A DNA stretch of 60,000 nt from Apostichopus japonicus (GCF_037975245.1 NC_092581.1:18221303-18281302); one strand, 5' to 3'; positions 57,401-60,000 are shown, counted from the stretch's first letter. Numbers and translations: made by a program. Notes: generated by a model not told the origin, from the sequence alone.

Positions 57401-59537
57401 GGCTGCGGATCTGGATCTGGCAAACAGGAAATAAATAAACAGTAGTTTCAACTGTCGCCAACATTTCTTGAAAAGAATTACCCAAGTCTGCTATTTCATG
57501 TCATTACAAAAATTCCAACTGGTCAAATTTTTTTTAAATGGGGGTGGGGTGGGGGTGGGGGAAGGGGACTCTTGCAGGTTGGCCTTCTTTTTGAGGTAAA
57601 GGAATGGATGAGAGAGATCTGCCTTTGGGTAGGAATAACATTTTCACCCTAACTGTCCACTGTTATAAACCTACATCCTGGAAATATTGGAGTTGAAAGG
57701 AATTATAGCCAAAATGTAAATAACAAATGAGGGCGTTGTGGTCAAGTGGTTAAGGCAGTGGACTTGTGATCTAAGGATTACAGGTTCGAGCCCTGGCCAG
57801 ATCATTGCGTTGTGTCCTTGGGCAAGGCGCTTTATCTCCATTGCCTCTCTTCACCCAGGTGTATAAATGAGGACCTGCGAGGTAACTTGTAAATATAGTT
57901 GCGTGCGCCGGTTTGTGGCTGCACCCTATGGGAAGTCCCCCGGGGGACACGTGGTTGTGGTGCACTGTGGTGCCCCAGGAGAGATTGATTGAATTGTGCA
58001 CACTTTGGTGTGTGGGTGTGACAAGTTACCAATGACCAGGGGTTAAGTTGTAAAGTCGTGTGAGGAGGCATTAGCTTCATACAAGACTGTAAACCTTCAA
58101 CTTTAACTTTAACTTTTTCCAGCCAAGTATAAGGAATAAGATCAAGTTGTAGATAAATACTGTTTGTCATCAAACCTTGTTCAACTGAAGACACTCAACA
58201 TAGACATATACAGGTATGGATTAGTTGCTGCAATAACAGATGGCTCAGGGACAAGTTTAACTTTACCAATGGACAATCTATGCTAGAAATTTACCAATGC
58301 ATAAGTAATCTCTCCCCAAGAAAAAAAGGTGTTAACAAAAAGCCTATCTACTGCAAGAGAGCCTGAGTCTGCCTGTGAAGATGATCCTGCAGGAATCATC
58401 ATGTCAGACCCTCTCACTTTTAGACATAACTTACAATCAACTGAAAAGTGAAATGGAAATGTAAGGGATGAACTTTGAATATCTACAAATGCAGGGATCA
58501 CCAACAACTACAGACTGGATAGATGCAGTTGGCAGAGTAAAGCACTTGTAATCCTTGGATCATGTTTGTTTTGGAATCCCCATTATAGTCAACAATCTAA
58601 TTATACTATTAGAGGTACTGATCTGTTCAAGGTCAATGCACAAAGAGGTACACAGAGAACAAGATGTAGAATACCTCTCAGGTGAACCGGGCATGGCAGC
58701 AGATTGGGCTGGTAGAGTACCTGCTCTTGCCAGTGGTGAGACCATAGAAGGCTGGAACCCTAAACCAAAGGTAAACAGATAAGCAAAATTACTTGACTAA
58801 CACAAATTCAAAGGAACAGCACCTCATGAAAATGGTAAACAGCACAGTACTATGAGAACCACAATATTATCTACCCAATGAATATGGTAATATATCACAG
58901 TAGTATGATAGCCACAATATTATCTACCACATGAATATGGTAATATAGCACAGTACTAAGAGAGCAACATTATTATTTACCCCATGAATATAGTAATATA
59001 GCACAGTAATATGAGCCACAATATTATCTACCCCATGAATATGGTAATATAGTACAGAACTAAGAGAGCCACAATATTATCTACCCCATGAATATGGTAA
59101 ATAGCACAGTACTATGAGAGCTACAATATTATCTACCTCATGAATATGGTAAATAGCACAGTACTACGAGAACCACACTATTATCTACCTCATGAAAATG
59201 GTAATAAATCACAGTACTATGAGAACAACTATATTATCTATCCCATGGTTATGGTAATATAGCACAGTTCTATGAGAGCAACTTTATTGTCTACCCCATG
59301 AATATGGTAAAATAGCACAGTACTATGAGAGCAACAATATTTTTTTTGCAGCATATTTGCAGCTAATACAATTTTTTTCTTAAAGAATAATTGAAAAGAC
59401 TAAAAGTCACTATAACAACGGTGTATCAGACTAATTACCTGGCATGTAACCTGGTGAGGCACCGGTGTTCATTCCCCCAAATCCAGCTGGTTGCATGGCT
59501 TGCATGGGTGCCATACCCTGAACTGGACCCATCATAC
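9605..59537 (-). CDS. ITSN: Intersectin, long form (5' end outside window)
   Basis: Endocytic scaffold and Cdc42 guanine-nucleotide exchange factor acting at clathrin-coated pits. 38 coding exons, 5180 nt, give 1,725 residues to a TAA at 9607-9605. Order, with residue positions counted within the window: EH1-EH2 linker (1-62), EH2 with an EF-hand loop [12 protein letters not shown] (about 65-160), coiled coil (232-540), DPF linker (540-790), SH3A (790-850), SH3B (917-973), SH3C (1000-1055), SH3D (1070-1130), SH3E (1161-1218), DH (1240-1430), PH (1453-1590) and C2 (1600-1715). Vertebrate ITSN-L has about 1,720 residues including EH1, so this protein is slightly longer, mainly in the linker. 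EH1 and the start codon lie right of 60000. All phases agree across every junction. The symbol is given at family level because invertebrates usually have one intersectin (Dap160 in flies). Features worth noting: one GC-AG intron, in-frame donor arrays after the exons ending at 11242 and 18827, and a stop just past the SH3E donor that would give a short form. Confidence 0.96.
10391..10564 (-). CDS. ITSN: ITSN exon w37: C2 domain core
   Basis: Encodes [40 protein letters not shown] and [11 protein letters not shown]. It holds the C2 motifs SDPY, LNP.W and YDKD; the Asp residues of SDPY and YDKD lie where C2 domains bind calcium. Phase 1/1; donor GTAAGA. Confidence 0.96.
10939..11250 (-). repeat. 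42-bp in-frame array of C2 exon end plus 5' splice site
   Basis: Seven full 42-bp copies (10939-11232) follow the exon-w36 end, which is itself a partial eighth copy. On the minus strand each unit has the form GTTGTCACGAGTAAGTAC.. and matches the real junction GGTGTCACAA|GTAAGTAC. Donors read GTAAGT after 11116, 11074 and 11032, GTGAGT after 10990 and 10948, and weaker GTAACT after 11200 and 11158. 42 is a multiple of three and no unit has a stop in the exon frame, so every donor would splice to exon w37 in phase 1, adding 14 residues per unit ([14 protein letters not shown]-like). Confidence 0.92.
11242..11328 (-). CDS. ITSN: ITSN exon w36: start of C2 domain
   Basis: Encodes [35 protein letters not shown] starts the first C2 strand. 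I placed the 3' end at the consensus donor GTAAGT (11241); a weaker donor nine bases earlier (exon end 11251, GTGTCA) is also in frame. The exon end and donor are the first partial copy of a 42-bp array running to 10939. Confidence 0.88.
11530..11800 (+). repeat. Purine-rich ~30-bp minisatellite
   Basis: About nine degenerate copies of a GGAGAGGGGTATAAGGGGAG-like unit in the intron between w35 and w36. One strand is nearly all purine with many GGGG runs, so quadruplex or triplex structure is possible. Confidence 0.8.
12498..12580 (-). CDS. ITSN: ITSN exon w35: PH C-terminal helix
   Basis: Encodes [27 protein letters not shown], the PH end and the TEKKKREKA linker to C2. Phase 2 in, 1 out; donor GTAAAA. 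Confidence 0.95.
13293..13414 (-). CDS. ITSN: ITSN exon w34: PH domain
   Basis: Encodes [20 protein letters not shown], then [20 protein letters not shown]. Aligns with vertebrate PIFLNEV..IFHISHIDRVYTLRA. Phase 0 in, 2 out; donor GTAAGT. Confidence 0.95.
13891..14025 (-). CDS. ITSN: ITSN exon w33: PH domain
   Basis: Encodes [20 protein letters not shown] and a loop ending EFKMYKQ. KSNKELY.FL.NDFLL.TQ is the central PH strand pair. Phase 0 at both ends; donor GTGATT. Confidence 0.96.
14404..14475 (-). CDS. ITSN: ITSN exon w32: start of PH domain
   Basis: Encodes [24 protein letters not shown], matching vertebrate [14 protein letters not shown]. Phase 0 at both ends; donor GTAAGT. Confidence 0.96.
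14793..14960 (-). CDS. ITSN: ITSN exon w31: DH end and DH-PH junction
   Basis: Encodes [20 protein letters not shown] and [20 protein letters not shown], then [31 protein letters not shown] is a near-invariant intersectin stretch. Phase 0 at both ends. Confidence 0.96.
15562..15660 (-). CDS. ITSN: ITSN exon w30: DH domain
   Basis: Encodes [20 protein letters not shown] and [13 protein letters not shown], the last conserved DH helix (KPMQRITRYPLL) that contacts the GTPase. Phase 0 at both ends; donor GTTATC. Confidence 0.95.
16007..16114 (-). CDS. ITSN: ITSN exon w29: DH domain
   Basis: Encodes [20 protein letters not shown], with YIRFCSCQL identical to vertebrate intersectin, and a helix ending NELVK. 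Phase 0 at both ends; donor GTATTG. A 58-bp array abuts the acceptor side. Confidence 0.95.
16121..16470 (+). repeat. 58-bp array upstream of exon w29 plus 62-bp duplication
   Basis: About 3.7 copies of a 58-bp unit (TATTACACAATAGACATTAT...GACAGGACAGAAG) at 16121-16345, touching the exon w29 acceptor. The shared GGACAGAAG is the polypyrimidine tract (CTTCTGTCC on minus). At 16356-16470 a second unit with ACATGTAAAGAAA and AACAACCCACTGACATTAA occurs twice. Confidence 0.85.
16766..16841 (-). CDS. ITSN: ITSN exon w28: DH domain, GC donor
   Basis: Encodes [24 protein letters not shown]. The 5' splice site is AG|GCAAGA, a GC-AG intron with the strong flanking consensus usual for that class; no in-frame GT alternative fits. 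Phase 2 in, 0 out. Confidence 0.92.
17555..17661 (-). CDS. ITSN: ITSN exon w27: DH domain
   Basis: Encodes [20 protein letters not shown] and [15 protein letters not shown]; the IFVNWKE element is typical of the intersectin DH domain. Phase 0 in, 2 out; donor GTAAGT. Confidence 0.95.
17825..18400 (+). repeat. Degenerate short repeats, AACACCATCTCAGATG family
   Basis: GTAACACCATCTCAGATGAA and variants recur irregularly about fifteen times, with a cleaner inner duplication (CTTTGATTATCAAAGGT) at 17875-17930. Intron between w26 and w27. Confidence 0.7.
18581..18849 (-). repeat. 90-bp in-frame triplication of DH exon end plus 5' splice site
   Basis: Three tandem 90-bp copies with only a few substitutions. 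Each contains, on minus, CTGCACACAGCTGTGGAG|GTAAG: 21 nt of exon w26 coding (DLHTAVE) plus 69 nt of intron. Donors follow 18827, 18737 and 18647. The frame stays open through all three copies (30 residues per unit, stop near 18554). Near-identity suggests recent duplication. Confidence 0.93.
18827..18948 (-). CDS. ITSN: ITSN exon w26: start of DH (RhoGEF) domain
   Basis: Encodes [20 protein letters not shown], then [20 protein letters not shown], the first DH helix (conserved region 1; vertebrate ..ELIVTEENYVNDL..). Donor GTAAG at 18826. The last 21 nt and this donor are repeated twice more downstream (donors after 18737 and 18647) in frame. Confidence 0.94.
18950..19730 (-). repeat. ~170-bp array seeded at exon w26 acceptor side
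   Basis: AAACAAATCATTTATTTCAA ATAATTCCATAATC occurs at about 18965, 19205, 19375 and 19548. Three long units (168-174 bp) share CTATCATCTGTGGTACATG and ATATCATCTGGATTGACC. The copy nearest w26 is the intron end just before its acceptor TTATAG. Confidence 0.85.
22609..22636. repeat. (TA)n microsatellite
   Basis: Uninterrupted TA dinucleotides in the 10-kb intron. Confidence 0.9.
24222..24395. mobile_element. Foldback (hairpin) element
   Basis: Arms of about 75 nt pair around a centre near 24298-24310 (AAGGCGCAGCCGA). AGTGCAATAGTGCAAATATT on the left matches AATATTTGCACTATTGCAC on the right; GTTCCATTCAAC pairs with GTTGAATGGAAC; AATAACGAATGGTT pairs with AACCATTCATTATT. An outer pair, ATACAACACCT (24391) and AGGTGTTGTAT (24602), may mark a larger host element. 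MITE-like; no coding capacity. Confidence 0.75.
25080..25146 (+). repeat. CCACCC-rich low-complexity tract
   Basis: Irregular CCACCC/CCCTCA repetition, about 65 nt. Confidence 0.8.
26264..26577. mobile_element. MITE-like element with terminal inverted repeats
   Basis: Left end GCAGGGATGTGCTCA (26264-26278) is the reverse complement, with one mismatch, of right end TGAGCATATCCCTGC (26563-26577). Both ends are flanked by TCAT (26260-26263 and 26578-26581), a candidate 4-bp target duplication. The inside is GC-richer (GCCGCCCAGC, GCCCGGCAC) and non-coding; a small open frame there is not convincing. Confidence 0.75.
27746..27863. mobile_element. Short foldback element with 19-nt perfect inverted ends
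   Basis: AGTAGACCCACTACCAAAC (27746-27764) and its exact reverse complement GTTTGGTAGTGGGTCTACT (27845-27863) enclose 80 nt with a poly-T run. The flanks share CA. Related words (GGGTCTACTCTACC) at 27657 suggest a second relic. Confidence 0.75.
28949..29149 (-). CDS. ITSN: ITSN exon w25: SH3E
   Basis: Encodes [40 protein letters not shown] and [11 protein letters not shown], a full SH3 domain, then PSDD. The donor is GTAAGTAG; reading past it gives Cys-Lys-stop (TGTAAGTAG), so intron retention would end the protein after SH3E, as in short intersectin forms. Phase 1/1. Confidence 0.96.
29873..29909 (-). CDS. ITSN: ITSN exon w24: 37-nt SH3D-SH3E linker
   Basis: Encodes [12 protein letters not shown]. 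Acceptor TGTAG, donor GTAAGT; phase 0 in, 1 out. Its inclusion makes the SH3E exon frame work with acceptor TTTAG. Confidence 0.82.
30284..30400 (-). CDS. ITSN: ITSN exon w23: SH3D second half
   Basis: Begins [19 protein letters not shown], identical to the vertebrate [16 protein letters not shown] motif, then a Ser/Pro linker. Phase 0 at both ends; donor GTGAGT. Confidence 0.96.
30625..30945 (+). repeat. AT-rich array, GATATAATATACAAAGTACCTAGT unit
   Basis: About 15 units of 16-24 bp alternating GATATAATATACAAAGT with or without ACCTAGT. Intron between w22 and w23. Open frames on the minus strand here are repeat artefacts. Confidence 0.85.
31140..31261 (-). CDS. ITSN: ITSN exon w22: SH3D first half
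   Basis: Encodes [20 protein letters not shown] and [15 protein letters not shown], closely matching vertebrate SH3D. Phase 1 in, 0 out; donor GTAAGT. Confidence 0.96.
31483..31692 (-). CDS. ITSN: ITSN exon w21: SH3C
   Basis: Encodes [40 protein letters not shown] and DFPSNYVKL, a complete SH3 domain, followed by a Pro-rich PPELPPK tail. Phase 1/1; donor GTAAGT. Confidence 0.97.
32030..32155 (+). repeat. ~63-bp duplication, GAGGATCAACTATTTT
   Basis: Two and a fraction copies of AAAGAGGATCAACTATTTTG plus AGGATCAGAGAGGATCAA and TATCAACTAGGAT, in the intron between w20 and w21. Confidence 0.85.
32340..32410 (-). CDS. ITSN: ITSN exon w20: SH3B-SH3C linker
   Basis: 71 nt encoding [20 protein letters not shown] and EDE. 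Acceptor AACAG, donor GTAAAT; phase 2 in, 1 out. Supported mainly by phase agreement with both neighbours. Confidence 0.8.
32885..33057 (-). CDS. ITSN: ITSN exon w19: SH3B
   Basis: Whole SH3B domain in one exon: [48 protein letters not shown]. The EQQDMWW core is identical to vertebrate intersectin. The ALYDY position reads ALNDF, so the first aromatic is replaced by Asn, which may weaken the Pro-peptide groove. Phase 0 in, 2 out. Confidence 0.96.
33311..34022 (-). repeat. 41-bp array beginning at the exon w18 donor
   Basis: About 17 copies of a 41-bp unit. On the minus strand each unit reads TGAAAGGTAATGTAAGACTT followed by ACCTTTGTATGAG. The real junction CCAAAG|GTACTTGTTATTAC and the following TTACCTATGTATGAG line up with it, so the array appears to descend from the donor region. 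41 is not a multiple of three, so use of distal sites would shift frame. The plus strand also carries AAAGGTAAGT in each unit. Confidence 0.85.
34035..34191 (-). CDS. ITSN: ITSN exon w18: SH3A-SH3B linker
   Basis: Encodes [20 protein letters not shown] and a Ser/Thr/Pro-rich tail ending AAAEPK. Donor GTACTT. A ~17-copy array of a 41-bp unit begins about 11 nt past this donor. Confidence 0.88.
34588..34727 (-). CDS. ITSN: ITSN exon w17: SH3A second half
   Basis: Encodes [25 protein letters not shown], with the SH3 Trp and GWFP elements, as in vertebrate GEPGWL..GWFP. Donor GTGAGT; phase 0 in, 2 out. Confidence 0.95.
34960..35035 (-). repeat. tRNA-derived SINE head (relic)
   Basis: Minus strand GATAAGCTCAGTTGGTAGAG CA is a good Pol III box A. 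The B-box region (AGTCACTGCTTGAAATC) is degenerate, so this is a SINE remnant, not a working tRNA. Confidence 0.55.
35090..35170 (+). repeat. tRNA-like SINE relic
   Basis: GGTTCAGTCCCATTCTAG resembles a B box plus tail. The same ending (AATCCCATTATAG) occurs at 17140-17160 and 58570-58590, suggesting one old family. Confidence 0.4.
35442..35941 (-). CDS. ITSN: ITSN exon w16: linker and SH3A first half
   Basis: Starts [17 protein letters not shown], runs through a Ser/Thr/Ala-rich low-complexity linker with an acidic/basic patch ([15 protein letters not shown]), and ends in SH3A ([20 protein letters not shown]). ALFDF is the ALYDF element. 500 nt, phase 1 in, 0 out; donor GTAAGT. Confidence 0.94.
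35942..37050. other. ITSN intron w15-w16, nothing recognised
   Basis: AT-rich intron with a loosely repeated CATTGAGGAG / CAACATC / TCAATAAAAAGATA block near 36110 and 36270. No gene seen. Confidence 0.6.
37051..37107 (-). CDS. ITSN: ITSN exon w15: DPF cassette
   Basis: Encodes [18 protein letters not shown]. 57 nt, phase 1/1, acceptor TGTAG, donor GTAATT. DPFADF holds overlapping DPF and DF-type motifs. Confidence 0.87.
37530..41540 (+). mobile_element. 4.0-kb element with terminal inverted repeats
   Basis: The left end (37530-37586) begins TAGGCCATCAGCTGAAG and contains TTTCGTTCCAGCAAC and GGGTCTA. The right end (41540-41475, reverse strand) begins TAGGCCATCAGCTGAAG and contains the same TTTCGTTCCAGCAAC and GGGTCTA. 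Both ends are flanked by TAT (37527-37529, 41541-41543), a possible 3-bp target duplication. It carries a degraded plus-strand gene (37834-39844) and smaller nested repeats near 39245 and 41160. It sits in the ITSN intron between w14 and w15. Superfamily not assigned. Confidence 0.8.
37834..39844 (+). pseudogene. Degraded element-borne gene with Cys-rich (CXC-like) C-terminus
   Basis: Pieces of one protein in order: a start [18 protein letters not shown] (37834); [20 protein letters not shown] (about 38070, different frame); [11 protein letters not shown] then [19 protein letters not shown] (39070-39160, frame change); [20 protein letters not shown] and [18 protein letters not shown] (39490-39640); then [18 protein letters not shown] and a Cys-rich block ending [14 protein letters not shown] (39641-39790). 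Breaks seen: frameshifts near 38010 and 39105, stops after RYHSLC, a TAG before MTKPP, and a TGA inside the Cys block. The Cys spacing resembles tesmin/TSO1-type CXC modules; proteins of this layout recur in marine invertebrate genomes, often with mobile elements (recollection, not a search). Not functional as it stands. Confidence 0.65.
42104..42157 (-). CDS. ITSN: ITSN exon w14: DPF cassette
   Basis: Encodes [17 protein letters not shown]. 54 nt, phase 1/1, acceptor TCCAG, donor GTAAGC. One DPF motif. Confidence 0.87.
42315..42520. repeat. Long TA/ATCT microsatellite
   Basis: About 200 nt of (TA)n interrupted by ATCTATATATAG and ACATATA, next to exon w14. Confidence 0.95.
43571..43603 (-). 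CDS. ITSN: ITSN exon w13: 33-nt DPF microexon
   Basis: Encodes [10 protein letters not shown] between acceptor ATAG and donor GTAAGT. 33 nt, phase 1/1, so it can be skipped without changing frame. It carries one DPF motif. Confidence 0.85.
43918..43992 (+). repeat. Short tandem repeat, GCTTGAAAAGTTGAAAA
   Basis: About two and a half copies of a ~31-bp unit containing AAGCTTGAAAA and GTTGAAAA. Intron w12-w13. Confidence 0.85.
44827..45017 (-). CDS. ITSN: ITSN exon w12: DPF-rich linker
   Basis: Encodes [20 protein letters not shown], then ADPFAAFRE, a charged helix, and [11 protein letters not shown]/DxF motifs bind the AP-2 appendage. Phase 2 in, 1 out; donor GTAAGT. Confidence 0.9.
45330..45640 (-). 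repeat. Dispersed repeat, inverted partner of 55130-55545
   Basis: Reverse-complement match to 55130-55545 over AACTGTTAGCAAACTGCTTA, TTACTTTTACACATTCT, GATCCTGCTAGGATCGAAAC and CATGCTCATTAACCTGTCTG. The two copies flank exons w6-w11 in opposite orientation. Confidence 0.8.
45800..46000 (+). repeat. Degenerate GTGACTAAGTTTACTATGA repeats
   Basis: Seven or so irregular copies of TATGAGTGACT(A)AAGT in the intron w11-w12. Confidence 0.7.
46323..46465 (-). CDS. ITSN: ITSN exon w11: end of coiled coil
   Basis: Encodes [20 protein letters not shown] and a Lys/Gln-rich continuation ending in TATTL. Phase 0 in, 2 out; donor GTAATT. Separated from w10 by a 4.95-kb intron with no recognised exon. Confidence 0.92.
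46940..47500 (+). repeat. ~175-bp tandem repeat, about three copies
   Basis: TCTAGCATCTGAGAATC...AACAGCTATCACTGRCATAA begins at about 46955, 47125 and 47302. Each unit also has TCAGTGAATGGGAAGAA and GTAAAGGACATGAAATAA. Confidence 0.9.
49480..49640 (-). repeat. Dispersed repeat, inverted partner of 53281-53480
   Basis: The reverse complement shares AAGCTGCA.CC..., CCCCTGCAGCA, AGACCAGCAGTG, GGCTGCAGGATACTGCAGCC and ACTTTTGACAC with 53281-53480, in the same order. The two copies flank exons w9 and w10. Confidence 0.75.
49905..49945 (+). repeat. GT/TA microsatellite
   Basis: TGTGTGTGTGTGTATATAAA TATATATATGTGTG-type sequence. Confidence 0.9.
50985..51415 (-). repeat. Decayed repeats echoing the end of exon w10
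   Basis: About seven degenerate copies of ATTGCTTTCATCAATACTCT (plus strand) near 50991, 51048, 51108, 51160, 51217, 51315 and 51363. The coding segment of w10 reads ATTGCTTTCATCGATGCTCT at 51430 (minus: ESIDESNA). The relic near 51230 still reads [20 protein letters not shown] also recurs. Confidence 0.75.
51419..51558 (-). CDS. ITSN: ITSN exon w10: coiled coil
   Basis: Encodes [16 protein letters not shown] (its first codon shared with w9) through [20 protein letters not shown]; matches the vertebrate ..DEVEKETRSKLQEID.. stretch. Phase 1 in, 0 out; donor GTAAGT. Its last ~30 nt are echoed by decayed repeats in the following intron. Confidence 0.92.
52597..52684 (-). CDS. ITSN: ITSN exon w9: coiled coil
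   Basis: Encodes [20 protein letters not shown] and KKFAAENPM. Acceptor TTGCAG, donor GTAAGT; phase 0 in, 1 out. Confidence 0.9.
53281..53480 (+). repeat. Dispersed repeat copy beside exon w8 donor
   Basis: Inverted partner of 49480-49640, ending about 14 nt past the exon w8 donor. Plus-strand open frames here are repeat artefacts plus the complement of exon w8. Confidence 0.75.
53494..53634 (-). CDS. ITSN: ITSN exon w8: coiled coil
   Basis: Begins [20 protein letters not shown] and ends IERIQINIQ at donor GTTGGT. This phase-0 donor was preferred because the joined product (..INIQESRKEK..) keeps the coiled-coil alignment. An earlier phase-0 GTGAAC donor is possible, so the 3' end is less sure than the start. 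Confidence 0.8.
53830..54460 (+). repeat. 30-bp minisatellite, about 21 copies, open on both strands
   Basis: Unit AAACCTCCCAATAGACTTAA GCCCTCTCAC with variants. Being 30 bp, it stays open in frame and would read as a decapeptide ([10 protein letters not shown]) on plus and ([10 protein letters not shown]) on minus. It lies in the intron between w7 and w8; I treat the frames as non-coding. Confidence 0.9.
54491..54640 (-). CDS. ITSN: ITSN exon w7: coiled coil
   Basis: Encodes [20 protein letters not shown] and then [16 protein letters not shown], aligning with the vertebrate VLKAKKKTLEFELEAL segment. Phase 0 at both ends; donor GTAGGT. Confidence 0.93.
54940..55104 (-). CDS. ITSN: ITSN exon w6: coiled coil (KLERQ region)
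   Basis: 55 codons almost entirely of E, K, R, Q and M ([20 protein letters not shown]...), the Glu/Arg-rich helix of intersectins. Phase 0 at both ends; donor GTAAAT. Confidence 0.93.
55130..55545 (+). repeat. Dispersed repeat with GATCCTGCTAGGATCGAAACGTCAGG-like core
   Basis: Core AAGATCCTGCTAGGATCGAA (55433-) plus flanks shared in reverse with 45330-45640. Shorter relics of the core occur at 33141-33177, 52971-53011 and 58373-58410. The style recalls the tails of Penelope-like retroelements, but no coding part is present. Confidence 0.65.
55686..55783 (-). CDS. ITSN: ITSN exon w5: start of coiled coil
   Basis: Encodes [20 protein letters not shown], matching the conserved TFEDK.. entry to the intersectin coiled coil. 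Acceptor GTCAG, donor GTAAAT; phase 1 in, 0 out. Confidence 0.93.
56379..56710 (-). CDS. ITSN: ITSN exon w4: EH2 second half
   Basis: Begins [20 protein letters not shown], a complete EF-hand loop with D1, N3, D5 and E12, followed by [14 protein letters not shown], the EH2 exit. An Ala/Pro/Met-rich linker then leads to LPPEPRIMP. Donor GTTAGG; phase 2 in, 1 out. Confidence 0.96.
57243..57416 (-). CDS. ITSN: ITSN exon w3: EH2 first half
   Basis: Encodes [19 protein letters not shown] and [18 protein letters not shown], the NPF-peptide binding helices of EH2. Two acceptors 6 nt apart (GCCAG then ATCCAG) are both in frame; the outer one gives start 57416, the inner 57410, changing two residues (SR). 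Confidence 0.95.
57727..58110 (+). mobile_element. tRNA-derived SINE
   Basis: The head has Pol III box A (TGGTCAAGTGG, 57739-57749) and box B (GGTTCGAGCCC, 57783-57793). A central domain follows with TTGGGCAAGGCGCTTTATC and CACCCAGGTGTATAAATGAG, a phrase I associate with conserved metazoan SINE cores. The 3' end is a (AACTTT)n-like tail at 58085-58106. About 380 bp, well preserved, in the intron w2-w3. Confidence 0.85.
58675..58759 (-). CDS. ITSN: ITSN exon w2: EH1-EH2 linker
   Basis: Encodes [20 protein letters not shown] and a SPE end leading into EH2. Acceptor TTTAG, donor GTATTC; phase 1 in, 2 out. Confidence 0.82.
58830..59345 (+). repeat. ~53-bp minisatellite, about ten copies
   Basis: Unit ATTATCTACCCCATGAATAT GGTAATATAGCACAGTACTA TGAGAGCCACA with variants, in the intron w1-w2. 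Confidence 0.9.
59439..59537 (-). CDS. ITSN: ITSN exon w1: EH1-EH2 linker
   Basis: Encodes a Met/Gly/Pro/Gln-rich segment ([19 protein letters not shown]...) typical of the linker between the two EH domains. Acceptor TACAG, donor GTAATT; phase 1 in, 1 out. First exon recognised in the window. Confidence 0.82.
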
Positions 59538-60000
59538 CTGTAAGGTAAAGAGGTACAATTTAATAAGAAGCATTTAAAATTGGTCAGTCCAGGGGAAGAT
59601 CGATCTAGTTTTGACTGATTATGAAAGAGGAACCCATTCTAAACATCCTGGTTAAGTCTGCAAGTCTATAATTGTTACATAGCATTCTCTGAACTGAATT
59701 TGAAAGTAAGCAGGTGTGATTTCATAGTTGCACAGTAACAGCAAAATTTTCTGTTTTTCTTTATTTTTCACTTTAAATGTTTTCAGCTTGGATTAAGATA
59801 CGGTTCCAACTTTATCAGAGGGCATGTGAAGTTAACAATATATACCAATGATTTTAGTGTGGTCATACTGAGATGTAGCACAATTTTGAAGTAGAAAATT
59901 GTGATAAATTTCCATGAAAAACATAAAACAAATTTGTTATTGTGCTTGGACGACATCATACCCGGCTTCGAGTGCACTTTAGCACAAATTCTGTTATATC
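59538..60000. other. ITSN intron upstream of exon w1
   Basis: No EH1 coding sequence or exon recognised up to the window edge; the ITSN start lies further right. Confidence 0.65.

Noticed and set aside
57731-57804. Functional tRNA gene
   Set aside because: Boxes A and B are good, but the sequence continues into a SINE body and the acceptor stem does not pair.

Overview
This is a eukaryotic, AT-rich, intron-dense window. It contains no bacterial-type genes, operons or CRISPR. The exon products look like those of a deuterostome marine invertebrate. Together with the repeat style (tRNA-derived SINE, foldback elements, many minisatellites), this suggests an echinoderm, perhaps a sea cucumber. 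The phylum is inference; no species-diagnostic sequence is present.

Layout. (1) 788-1800, minus strand: the first two coding exons of mitochondrial ribosomal protein S6 (MRPS6). Its 3' end is not recognised and probably lies left of the window. (2) 3315-7225, plus strand: a complete six-exon gene for the OSCP subunit of mitochondrial ATP synthase (ATP5PO, 209 codons plus stop), with an AATAAA signal at 7333. (3) 9605-59537, minus strand: 38 coding exons of a long-form intersectin (ITSN), about 1,725 residues. They cover the EH1-EH2 linker, EH2, coiled coil, a DPF-rich linker, five SH3 domains, DH, PH and C2. Only the 5' end (EH1 and the start codon) is missing, beyond position 60000. Every exon junction was placed by hand at a GT-AG boundary (one is GC-AG), and the reading frame closes across all 38 exons.

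The order and orientation ITSN> <ATP5PO MRPS6> match the arrangement I know for human 21q22.11, so this looks like an old bilaterian gene block.

The most unusual content is in the ITSN introns. At several exon ends the last bases of the exon plus its 5' splice site have been tandemly multiplied into the intron. The clearest cases are a 42-bp unit at the C2 exon (seven full copies, most with a consensus GTAAGT or GTGAGT donor) and a 90-bp unit at the first DH exon (three near-identical copies). Both units are multiples of three and stay open in frame, so using a distal donor would add 14-residue or 30-residue modules. A 41-bp array (about 17 copies) starts at the donor of the linker exon before SH3B, and a decayed array echoes a coiled-coil exon. 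Other introns hold ordinary minisatellites, a 4-kb terminal-inverted-repeat element carrying a broken cysteine-rich gene, three foldback/MITE-like elements, a tRNA-derived SINE, and pairs of inverted dispersed repeats flanking coiled-coil exons.

Intersectin is an endocytic scaffold and Cdc42 exchange factor; OSCP and mS6 are nuclear-encoded mitochondrial proteins. The three genes are linked by position, not by a shared pathway.
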